Shown piece by piece: positions 1 to 5,244 of a stretch of 7,500 nucleotides of DNA. Both the position numbers and the translations under genes were made by a program. Under the pieces are notes generated by a model. That model made no database searches. It was not told the origin of the DNA and worked only from the letters and a program-made list of their open reading frames with translations. The DNA lies in NCBI GenBank assembly GCA_023427945.1, contig JAEYZR010000203.1:1-7500 (forward strand). Reading direction: 5' to 3'. Numbering within the stretch: position 1 is the first letter of the stretch; the number at the start of each line of letters is the position of its first letter. The DNA is from Pseudomonadota bacterium. Lineage in GTDB: Bacteria; Pseudomonadota; Gammaproteobacteria; Burkholderiales; Burkholderiaceae_B.

Positions 1-1
1 C

Positions 2-946
2 CCCTACGCTCTTGCGCTTTTCGATGCGATTCCGTCATTTGCCAAACGGGGGCGCCCGCTTTCGGGCGGGCATGCAGGGCAGGGCGCTCGTGAGGCTGCC
101 GAGCGTGCGCCACTGGCCGTGCCCGAGGCACCGGTACAGGGCGTCTCTCCCGATGCACCGCCACAGTTGTCCGTTCGCGATCTGTGTGTGCACTACCCGC
201 AACGCAAAGGGCTGCTCAAACGCGTCACTGGCTACGTGGCTGCGGTGGACGGGGTAACGTTCGATCTGTATCCGGGCGAGACGCTCGCGCTGGTGGGTGA
301 GTCCGGTTGCGGCAAGACTACGACGGCCCGAGCCTTGCTGCGGCTCATCGAGGGCGCGAAAATCACGGGCCATGCCAGCCTGGGCGATCAGGACCTGCTT
401 GCCTCTGATAGACGCACGCTGGGCCGCATGCGTCGCGATATCCAGATCGTTTTCCAGGATCCGTTCGCATCGCTCAATCCGCGCATGCGGGTCGGGGATA
501 TCCTGGCCGAGGGCGTGGCCGCGCTCACTGACACGACGCCCGAAGAGCGCAAGCGAATCATTGCAGGCTTGGTCGAGCGGGTCGGGCTTCCGGCAGACAC
601 CTTGTCGCGCTATCCGCATGAGTTTTCCGGAGGGCAGCGCCAACGCGTGGCCATCGCACGCGCACTGGCGGTTTCGCCCAAGGTGCTCATCTGCGATGAG
701 CCGACTTCGGCGCTGGATGTTTCGGTTCAGGCGCAGATTCTCGATTTGCTCAAGGACCTGCAGGCCGAGCTGGGCATTGCCTACTTGTTCGTCACGCACA
801 ACTTTGGCGTGGTGGAATATCTGGCTGATCGCATTGCCATCATGGACGCCGGTCGCATCGTGGAGATCGGTGATGCCGAGTCGGTTCTGCATCGGCCGCA
901 GCACGAGATCACCCGCCGCCTGCTGGCATCGGTTCCGCGGCTTTAG
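2..946 (+). CDS. Dipeptide/oligopeptide ABC transporter ATP-binding protein, C-terminal part (probably a fused two-ATPase subunit)
   Basis: The reading frame is open to the left edge and ends at TAG 944-946, giving a 314-residue fragment. It holds one complete ABC ATPase domain: Walker A GESGCGKT (nt 296-319), Q-loop in IVFQDPFASLNP, signature FSGGQRQR, Walker B VLICDEP, D-loop SALD and the switch histidine in VTHNF. This pattern is that of the DppF/OppF class, which powers import of peptides, glutathione or nickel-type substrates at the cytoplasmic face of the inner membrane. The first residues, PYALALFDAIP, resemble the tail (HPYTxALLxAIP) that ends a DppD/OppD-type ATPase, followed by a linker of about 45 residues. 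I infer that the full protein fuses two ATPase halves, as in GsiA or YejF. A GTG at 119 could start a stand-alone protein, but the coding-like sequence before it argues against that. The substrate cannot be told from this fragment. Confidence 0.93.
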   Translation, partial: PYALALFDAIPSFAKRGRPLSGGHAGQGAREAAERAPLAVPEAPVQGVSPDAPPQLSVRDLCVHYPQRKGLLKRVTGYVAAVDGVTFDLYPGETLALVGESGCGKTTTARALLRLIEGAKITGHASLGDQDLLASDRRTLGRMRRDIQIVFQDPFASLNPRMRVGDILAEGVAALTDTTPEERKRIIAGLVERVGLPADTLSRYPHEFSGGQRQRVAIARALAVSPKVLICDEPTSALDVSVQAQILDLLKDLQAELGIAYLFVTHNFGVVEYLADRIAIMDAGRIVEIGDAESVLHRPQHEITRRLLASVPRL

Positions 947-956
947 GCGAACGATA

Positions 957-979
957 GGGCTGCCCGAAAAAGGCAGCCC
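957..979. terminator. Inverted repeat between convergent genes, possible bidirectional terminator
   Basis: A perfect 8-bp G+C-rich stem, GGGCTGCC (957-964) with GGCAGCCC (972-979), encloses the 7-base loop CGAAAAA. It lies 10 bases after the ABC ATPase stop and 52 bases beyond the MarR stop, where both transcripts should end. Neither strand has a T-run after the stem, so it is not a textbook intrinsic terminator; it may act as an RNA 3'-end stabiliser or as a terminator with help. Confidence 0.5.
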
Positions 980-1031
980 AGTGTGCCCGCACCGGCAAAG
1001 CCACGCGCAGCTCGCTCAAATCGACCGAACC

Positions 1032-1571
1032 TCAATCGTCCATGGCAAACGCTGCCGGCGTATCCAGCCAGGTCAGGGTGGCGCGGCGCATGACACGCGC
1101 CAGATCCGTGACGAATCCATGCACCGTCGCCATGTCGCCTGAACCATAGCGCCGAGCCAGCGTGGCGATTTGTTCGTTGACCAGGCGACGTTCCTGAAGG
1201 AGAACGTCGCACTTTTCGGCGACCGCTCGGATCACGATCACGCGTCGGTCCAGCGGATGACGATCGCGCACCACGAGGCCCGAATGCTCCAGCCTGTTGA
1301 TCAGCGCCGTGACTCCTCCAGCACTGATACCCAGCAACTGGGCGAGATGCCCGGTCGCCAGGGCATCGAACGCCATCACCAGATCAAGTGCCTTGACGTC
1401 CCCTAGCGGGATGTCCAGACGCGCCGCAGCGGCTGCCTGATACCTGATCGTGTAGACGGACATCTGGCGACCGAGGACAGTCGCAATATCCTCGATGGCA
1501 GCCGGAGCGGTCACGCTCAAGGGATGATAAGCACGGGCATTACCTTTTTCCATCATTTCCACTTCCAGCAT
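1032..1571 (-). CDS. MarR-family transcriptional regulator
   Basis: This encodes 179 residues, a normal to slightly long size for MarR proteins, which bind DNA as dimers and are usually released by small aromatic or phenolic ligands. The winged helix-turn-helix is visible: the recognition region is LAQLLGISAGGVTALINRLEHSGLV (about residues 76-100, shown here as two joined motifs LAQLLGISAGG and VTALINRLEHSGLV), followed by the wing with RDRHPLDRRVIVI, the family's D-x-R signature. Flanking helices would form the dimer interface. I chose ATG 1571 because GGAGG sits 4 bases before it; in-frame ATGs at 1556 and 1553 lack such a site, and a longer upstream reading has no support. The gene converges on the ABC ATPase gene, so the two are not in one operon. 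No structural gene is divergent from it nearby, so its target is unknown. Confidence 0.9.
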   Translation of the reverse strand: MLEVEMMEKGNARAYHPLSVTAPAAIEDIATVLGRQMSVYTIRYQAAAAARLDIPLGDVKALDLVMAFDALATGHLAQLLGISAGGVTALINRLEHSGLVVRDRHPLDRRVIVIRAVAEKCDVLLQERRLVNEQIATLARRYGSGDMATVHGFVTDLARVMRRATLTWLDTPAAFAMDD

Positions 1572-2088
1572 GATGCCTCCGGGAGAGTATTTGCGCGACG
1601 ACCCTGACGAGGTGCAATGATGCAGCCAGGCACGCCACCGGTCAGGACGCCGCCTTCGCCCCTGGACCATCGACCGTATGGATAGATTGCAGATGAGATT
1701 TCGGCCCGTTTCACGTTGGGTTGACGGTGGTTTCCTGGCCAGGCCGCCATCGCACGGGTAGGTGCCACGACCAACACGGGCGTGCCGAAAAGCTGGCTCA
1801 TGAAAGAGTTATTGCGTGTCCCGCTCATTGTCGAATTCCAAGATCTTTTTATCGGAGTTTCATAGCGGTTTCCCGTTAGTTATTCCTGTTTATGCACAAT
1901 CCATGCCAGGTATTTGGAAAAGGAGACGAAAGGATCCTCCAATGCATGAAGCTCTGCGAAAAAATCGTCGCGGAACCTTATTAATCAATGCTTTGTCGTG
2001 TGTTTGGATAAATCGCGAAAACAGGTTGATCGCTTAAGTTCGAATATGGAAATGCCGTGAATGTTACAAATGTACGGCTTTAGGTGGG

Positions 2089-2123
2089 GTTACGTTACCT
2101 CAGCGTTACGGCGCAACGTAACG
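2089..2123. repeat. Clustered GTTACG repeats in direct and inverted order
   Basis: GTTACGTT (2089-2096) is the exact inverse of AACGTAAC (2115-2122). CGTTACG (2104-2110) is also the exact inverse of CGTAACG (2117-2123), so two competing stems share one arm. CGTTAC starts at 2094 and again at 2104, one helical turn apart, which would suit a protein binding tandem half-sites. The binding protein is unknown; operator or attenuator roles are both guesses. Confidence 0.5.
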
Positions 2124-2206
2124 TTCGACTCGGCGCCAATCAGCTCTCGAACGCCCTTCCAAGGGCTGCATTCCATGCGGGGAAGAGGGTGCTGCAACGC
2201 CTTCAG

Positions 2207-2216
2207 AAATGCATTT
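2207..2216. repeat. Perfect 10-bp palindrome AAATGCATTT
   Basis: The sequence reads the same on both strands. Its half-site recurs as the arms of the hairpin at 2423-2441 (TGCATTT and AAATGCA). This may be a shared protein-binding motif in the AT-rich region, although AT-rich DNA yields such words by chance fairly readily. Confidence 0.35.
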
Positions 2217-2407
2217 TAAAAAATGAGAGAGCGGTGGGTTTTATGACGAGTGTCAATGGCATGGTCTCCAGATTACTCATGGATAGTCCGACCGAATGTT
2301 TCACAGGCGTGACTGCTAGGTCAGTAGGGAAGCAAAAAAAGTCACAAACTGCAAGAAAAATACGTCCCGATTTGCATGTTGACAGAGAACTATGTCGGTA
2401 ACAAATG

Positions 2408-2501
2408 AATTGGCAACAATTGTGCATTTATTTGAAATGCAAAGGTATCACCCGAATGGGTGAGAAAGTTGCGGATTAATTTCAATAATCCAATTTCATT
2501 G
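2408..2501. repeat. Series of consecutive short inverted repeats
   Basis: Five perfect inverted repeats follow each other: AATTG/CAATT around loop GCAA (2408-2421), TGCATTT/AAATGCA around ATTTG (2423-2441), TCACCC/GGGTGA around GAAT (2448-2463), GGATTA/TAATCC around ATTTCAA (2473-2491) and CAAT/ATTG around TTC (2491-2501). The last is weak and touches the fourth. The series lies about 270-360 bases before the MHYT start. None is followed by a T-run that would make it a terminator. A structured leader or small RNA, or a set of operators, would fit; the function is not known. Confidence 0.5.
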
Positions 2502-2551
2502 TAAGAAACACGTCAGTTAAAAAATTAAAGGCGAGATTCGCGTTACTGGTT

Positions 2552-2632
2552 ACAACAAAAATGTTGTTAAGTTAAGCGAATACGGGAAAACCCGAATATT
2601 GCGGAATGTGTAGATACATGAAACTTCGCTTA
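2552..2632. repeat. Hairpin followed by a candidate multi-branched fold
   Basis: ACAACA/TGTTGT forms a 6-bp hairpin around AAAA (2552-2567). Next, TAAGCGAA (2573-2580) pairs exactly with TTCGCTTA (2625-2632), enclosing two further stems: CGGG/CCCG around AAAA (2583-2594) and ATGTG/TACAT with one G-T pair around TAGA (2606-2619). Together these can draw a three-way junction resembling a structured RNA. I do not recognise it as any known riboswitch class, and the inner stems are short. Confidence 0.35.
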
Positions 2633-2704
2633 CATAAACGAAACATTTTATTCGGCAGGCATATTTTGGTGTCGCATTGATCATGAATTAATAAAGTTGG
2701 TAAT

Positions 2705-2731
2705 TTGACGACCCTGAAAATGATTTATTAG
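2705..2731 (+). promoter_or_regulatory. Weak sigma-70-like promoter candidate before the MHYT gene
   Basis: TTGACG (2705-2710) matches the -35 consensus at five of six positions. TATTAG (2726-2731) matches the -10 at four of six, but the spacer is only 15 bases. The start codon is 36 bases beyond the -10. It is the best match close to the gene, yet suboptimal, so the true promoter may lie elsewhere in the AT-rich region. Confidence 0.25.
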
Positions 2732-2766
2732 TCGCAAGTTTCCGATCAATTTCGAGGCCTTTTTTT

Positions 2767-3561
2767 ATGTCACCAGGCGACATCGTCTTACCGTCTTTCA
2801 ATCTTGGATTGGTCGTCTTGTCATACGTCATTGCTTCAGCGGGTTCCTATGCAGCGTTGATGTGTGCTGGCCGAATACGCAGCATTGACAAGGGTCCAGC
2901 ACGATCGGCCTACGTTGGCCTGGCTGCGATCGCGTTGGGCGGAATCGGGATATGGAGCATGCACTTCATTGGCATGCAGGCGCAGAATTTTCCGTTTTTA
3001 TTAAGATTTTCCTATCTGCCAACCTGGCTTAGCCTGGCAGTTTCCATTGTGTTTTCCGGTGTCGCCTTCTGGCTGGTATCCCGATCTTCTTTCTCGACGT
3101 TCAACTGCATTTTTGGCGGTCTGATACTCGGAATTGGTGTAACAGCCATGCATTATTTGGGTGTTTTCGCCATGAGAATGCCGGCAGAAATAATCTGGAA
3201 TTTCTGGATGGTCGGACTTTCTGGCGCGATCGCCATTGCAGCATCGGCTGCCGCATTATGGCTGGCATTCAATGTGGAGTCGGAAAAACAGCGCATCTTG
3301 GCTGCTCTGATAATGGGCGGAGCCATATGCGGAATGCACTACGTAGGCACCGCTGCAGGCACTGTGGTCTGCATACGACCATCGCCGGAGAGCATGAGTG
3401 GATTCGGCGGTATGTCGCTGCCCTATATGACGTTTTTATTGTCTGCAGCAGTGCTCATTGCCATGCAATGGCAACTGCGACGGACATCGATCCAGTATCG
3501 CGACGCTCTGGCGGCGCGTATGGATGTTCTGATCAAACCAAAGGGAAAGCCTGCGGATTGA
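2767..3561 (+). CDS. Stand-alone MHYT-domain integral membrane sensor
   Basis: The 264-residue protein carries the three diagnostic repeats of the MHYT domain: MHFIGM (65-70), MHYLGV (128-133) and MHYVGT (190-195), each near the outer end of a hydrophobic helix. About seven membrane segments are visible (roughly 10-33, 48-71, 83-104, 112-136, 144-168, 176-200, 217-236). MHYT domains are thought to bind a metal, probably copper, and to sense a diatomic gas such as O2, CO or NO. In many relatives the domain is joined to GGDEF/EAL or kinase modules; here only a basic tail of about 28 residues follows, so any output must go through a partner. The ATG start follows GAGG (2754-2757) by 9 bases, including a run of seven T. 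Base composition is lower in G+C than the pilus genes (29 of 60 over 3001-3060) and uses codons such as TTA and AGA, suggesting a different origin. It lies just before the pilin gene on the same strand; a role in pilus control is only an inference. Confidence 0.9.
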   Translation: MSPGDIVLPSFNLGLVVLSYVIASAGSYAALMCAGRIRSIDKGPARSAYVGLAAIALGGIGIWSMHFIGMQAQNFPFLLRFSYLPTWLSLAVSIVFSGVAFWLVSRSSFSTFNCIFGGLILGIGVTAMHYLGVFAMRMPAEIIWNFWMVGLSGAIAIAASAAALWLAFNVESEKQRILAALIMGGAICGMHYVGTAAGTVVCIRPSPESMSGFGGMSLPYMTFLLSAAVLIAMQWQLRRTSIQYRDALAARMDVLIKPKGKPAD

Positions 3562-3582
3562 AAAGAGCAGTAGATAGCACGT

Positions 3583-3607
3583 CCTCGGTCCCGAGGCGGT
3601 TTTATTT
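3583..3607 (+). terminator. Hairpin plus T-rich run between the MHYT gene and flp
   Basis: CCTCG (3583-3587) pairs with CGAGG (3592-3596) around GTCC. After CGG comes the T-rich stretch TTTTATTT (3600-3607). It resembles a modest intrinsic terminator for the MHYT transcript, or an attenuator before the pilin gene. The stem is short and the T-run is displaced by three bases and broken by an A, so read-through is likely. Confidence 0.45.
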
Positions 3608-3618
3608 AATCGACGCTT

Positions 3619-3624
3619 AAGGAG
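3619..3624 (+). promoter_or_regulatory. Strong ribosome-binding site of flp
   Basis: AAGGAG sits 6 bases before the ATG at 3631, a near-ideal site. This fits the need for large amounts of the major pilin and contrasts with the weak initiation signals of the next three genes. Confidence 0.8.
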
Positions 3625-3630
3625 CTCGAC

Positions 3631-3822
3631 ATGAAAGCGCAAATTATGAAGTTCTGGAATGACGAAGACGGTGCGACCGCCATTGAATATGGACTGATCG
3701 CTGGTCTCGTGGCTATTGCCATTATTACGGTCCTGGGCACGATGTCCAACGAGTTGGTGGAGCTGTTTGGACGTATTGAAAAGGCGTTGAAAGGCGCTAC
3801 GCCGGCGGAGAAGTCGTCGTAA
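3631..3822 (+). CDS. flp: Flp/Fap-type major pilin prepilin
   Basis: The 63-residue product is the structural subunit of the Tad (type IVc) pilus, used for adhesion, biofilm and surface colonisation. A short charged leader ends in DEDG; cleavage is expected between Gly14 and Ala15, leaving ATAIEYGLIAG with Glu at +5 and Tyr at +6, the Flp hallmark. A single hydrophobic helix (about 18-37) follows, then a short amphipathic, charged tail, so the mature pilin is about 49 residues. The start is set by AAGGAG six bases upstream. The prepilin peptidase gene follows 32 bases after the stop. No good sigma-70 promoter is seen in the 69 bases before the gene, so the promoter may lie within the MHYT gene or the two may be co-transcribed. 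Identification is secure; the number of further flp copies elsewhere is unknown. Confidence 0.96.
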   Translation: MKAQIMKFWNDEDGATAIEYGLIAGLVAIAIITVLGTMSNELVELFGRIEKALKGATPAEKSS

Positions 3823-3823
3823 T

Positions 3824-3840
3824 TGTTTTCCCTTTTTTCT
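3824..3840 (+). promoter_or_regulatory. Pyrimidine-rich spacer between flp and tadV
   Basis: The spacer after the flp stop is nearly all pyrimidine, with TTTT and TTTTTT runs. No strong stem lies right before it; a GGCG/CGCC stem near 3793-3803 is about 20 bases too far. It could contribute to partial termination or RNA processing that keeps flp mRNA above the rest of the operon, but this is a guess. Confidence 0.25.
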
Positions 3841-3854
3841 GAAGGTACTTGATC

Positions 3855-4379
3855 TTGTCTCTAGGAGAAATTTGGTGGTTGTTGTTCGTCTCCTGGATGC
3901 TGCTGGGCGCGTATTTCGATTTCAGCGCCCGGCGGATTCCCAACCGGCTTGTCGTGTTGGCGATGGCCGGGCAACTGGGGCTGCTCGGCTACGCCATGTT
4001 GACGGGTGTGGCCATGCCTGGAGCGAACGGCTGGTTGCCCGCACTTCTGGGCTTTGCGGCTGGAATGGCCTTTTTGCTGTTCTGGGGGCTGAAGGTCATG
4101 GGGGGTGGCGACGTCAAGTTTCTGGCGGCCCTGGGATTATGGGTCGGCATCGGCCCATTACTCCCGATCATCCTGCTCGGCAGTGTGCTTGCGCTGGGGC
4201 ATGCTCTTCTTCAACTGTTTCTGCCGTTTTACATCAACGTTCCAGCGCTGCAACGTCACATTACCCGAGGTTGTCCCTACGCGGGTTATCTGGCGATAAG
4301 CGCCATCAGCGTGGCGCTCATGCAGTGGAATTTTCCCTCGTGTTCGTGGTTTTCTTCGTCATTCTGTACGCGCTTCTGA
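3855..4379 (+). CDS. tadV: TadV/CpaA-type prepilin peptidase (aspartic, A24 family)
   Basis: This 174-residue polytopic inner-membrane protease cleaves the leader peptides of Flp and the TadE-like pseudopilins. Its two catalytic aspartates are visible: Asp22 in the YFDFSARRIPN motif and Asp86 in the GGGDVKF motif, the G-x-G-D signature. Four to six hydrophobic segments occupy most of the chain. There is no cytosolic methyltransferase domain, as usual for the short Tad-type enzymes. I chose TTG 3855 because GAAGG (3841-3845) is 9 bases before it; TTG 3849, two codons earlier, is only 3 bases from that site but remains possible. The family-like end is near CPYAGYLAISA, and the last 36 or so codons overlap tadE in another frame; the tail after ALMQW looks like non-conserved extension forced by the overlap. 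Confidence 0.93.
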   Translation: MSLGEIWWLLFVSWMLLGAYFDFSARRIPNRLVVLAMAGQLGLLGYAMLTGVAMPGANGWLPALLGFAAGMAFLLFWGLKVMGGGDVKFLAALGLWVGIGPLLPIILLGSVLALGHALLQLFLPFYINVPALQRHITRGCPYAGYLAISAISVALMQWNFPSCSWFSSSFCTRF

Positions 4380-4756
4380 CCTACGGGTTGATGTTTGCCG
4401 CGCAGCAGTCCTTGAATCTGGCCGCCCAGGACGTTGCGCGACGCATGTTGCGAGTGCAGGCCAATGACTCGGTCGCCCAGCGCGGGGCCAGCGCATCCAC
4501 ACTCGCACAGCATCAGACGAGCTGGATTTCCAGCATGGGCGGAACCCCCGTGGCCTTTGCCTTGTGCATGAGGACGCCCATAGTCGGCGGCTGCCAGAAC
4601 AATGCCCTGTTGGAGAACCAGGTGGAGGTTCGAACCTCCTACGCGTATGGTGCCAATCCCCTGGTGCCTAATCTTCCGTTGATCAGTGGCCTGGTATTGC
4701 CCCAGGATGCGCAACTGCGCGCAAGTGCCATTGTTCAATTAAGTGTAGGGCCTTGA
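4271..4756 (+). CDS. tadE: TadE-like minor pseudopilin
   Basis: The 161-residue protein has the TadE N-terminus: a basic leader (GDKRHQRG), predicted cleavage between Gly15 and Ala16, then AHAVEFSLVF with Glu20 at +5 and a long hydrophobic helix (about 21-43). The rest is a periplasmic domain with two cysteines, Cys99 and Cys108, that could form a disulfide. Pseudopilins of this kind are processed by TadV and are needed for Flp pilus assembly. TTG 4271 is the only plausible start codon before the leader in this frame; GAGG lies directly against it, too close to be a good ribosome-binding site. Start and first 36 codons lie inside the end of tadV, so translation is probably coupled to tadV. 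A longer frame upstream exists, but its sequence there is only a shadow of tadV. Confidence 0.88.
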   Translation: MSLRGLSGDKRHQRGAHAVEFSLVFVVFFVILYALLTYGLMFAAQQSLNLAAQDVARRMLRVQANDSVAQRGASASTLAQHQTSWISSMGGTPVAFALCMRTPIVGGCQNNALLENQVEVRTSYAYGANPLVPNLPLISGLVLPQDAQLRASAIVQLSVGP

Positions 4757-4769
4757 TCATGAGACCGTC

Positions 4770-5231
4770 TTGACGATCAGGCCTCCGGACATCTCGCGCC
4801 AACGTGGCGTAGCCGCGATCGAGTTTGCATTGGTCGCCTCGATCATGTTGGTACTGGTAGTTGCCATCGTGGGCTATGGCGCCTTGTTCTGGATGCAGCA
4901 GAAACTCTCGCACGCAGCAGGCGACGGAGCGCGCTCGGCGCTTTATGCCAGTCAGTCGGTGCTGACCTCCGACGAAATCGTCCGGCAGGCAGCCTGCCGC
5001 AACGTTACGCAAACCTGGGGTACAGATGTTTCCTGCACCATCGAGCGCCCGGCATGCGGTGCGGCTGCGGGTGCGTCATCGCAATGCGTGCAAGTGCGCC
5101 TGGTCTACGACGTGTCGTCCTGGGGGCCCGCTGCATCATTGCGTGCTTTCGTTGCTTCCATACCCCTGCTCAGTCGCAGTGGTCTCGTTCCCGAGCAGCT
5201 TGCCGCCGTTGCCAAAGTTCAGATCCGTTAG
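4770..5231 (+). CDS. Second TadE-like (TadF-position) minor pseudopilin
   Basis: This 153-residue protein repeats the TadE plan: leader ending in SRQRG, predicted cleavage between Gly13 and Val14, then VAAIEFALVAS with Glu18 at +5 and a hydrophobic helix (about 19-40). The periplasmic part has four cysteines (76, 89, 96, 106), enough for two disulfides. By position and family it would act with tadE as the second pseudopilin, a pair often called TadE and TadF. Its start is uncertain. TTG 4770 begins the frame 13 bases after tadE ends with no clear ribosome-binding site. An ATG at 4759 is out of frame and reads only four codons to TGA 4771-4773, which overlaps the TTG; either reinitiation occurs there, or a single base has been lost and the ancestral start was that ATG. 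The stop TAG overlaps the AGGAG of the next gene. Confidence 0.85.
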   Translation: MTIRPPDISRQRGVAAIEFALVASIMLVLVVAIVGYGALFWMQQKLSHAAGDGARSALYASQSVLTSDEIVRQAACRNVTQTWGTDVSCTIERPACGAAAGASSQCVQVRLVYDVSSWGPAASLRAFVASIPLLSRSGLVPEQLAAVAKVQIR

Positions 5232-5244
5232 GAGTCAGTAAGTC

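Larger units (their letters stand above)
1572..2766. other. Long intergenic region without a convincing gene
   Basis: About 1.2 kb separates the MarR start from the MHYT start. The first 250 bases keep the G+C-rich character of the neighbours, while the rest is AT-rich (104 G+C in 300 bases over 2401-2700 by hand count). All open frames here are short, start poorly and show no recognisable domain. No tRNA, insertion sequence or CRISPR array was seen. It contains the CGTTAC repeat cluster (2089-2123), the AAATGCATTT palindrome (2207-2216), a series of hairpins (2408-2501 and 2552-2632) and a weak candidate promoter. It may be a regulatory region, an unrecognised small-RNA locus, or decayed foreign DNA. 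Confidence 0.75.

Noticed and set aside
35..904. Long minus-strand open frame opposite the ABC ATPase
   Set aside because: It mirrors the strongly conserved ATPase on the other strand, and its translation shows no domain; a shadow of G+C-rich coding sequence.
943..1212. Minus-strand open frame overlapping the marR 3' end
   Set aside because: It lies in another frame across the marR coding region and the inverted repeat, with no recognisable motif.
1553..1828. Minus-strand open frame before marR, starting MSGTRNN
   Set aside because: Part of it (MSQLFGTPVLVVAPTRAM) looks mildly protein-like, but it runs out of frame into marR and has no known domain or good ribosome-binding site. A gene remnant is possible but not supported.
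1942..2037. 31-codon plus-strand frame with an AGGA-like site before ATG 1942
   Set aside because: Too short, no recognisable feature, and base composition like the surrounding intergenic DNA.
2084..2401. 105-codon plus-strand frame starting at GTG 2084
   Set aside because: No ribosome-binding site, low-quality composition and no domain; it covers the repeat cluster.
2400..2640. Known c-di-GMP (GEMM) or other riboswitch
   Set aside because: The conserved bases of the c-di-GMP-I aptamer are absent and I recognise no other known class.
1597..2717. 11-base direct repeat GACGACCCTGA at 1597-1607 and 2707-2717, like a target duplication around a lost insertion
   Set aside because: The inner ends show no inverted repeats and no transposase remnant; by hand estimate about 0.2 such repeats are expected by chance in this length.
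3562..3630. Sigma-54 or sigma-70 promoter directly before flp
   Set aside because: TTTAAT (3605-3610) resembles a -10 but has no -35 at a suitable distance and would start transcription on the ribosome-binding site; no GG/GC pair of sigma-54 spacing was found.
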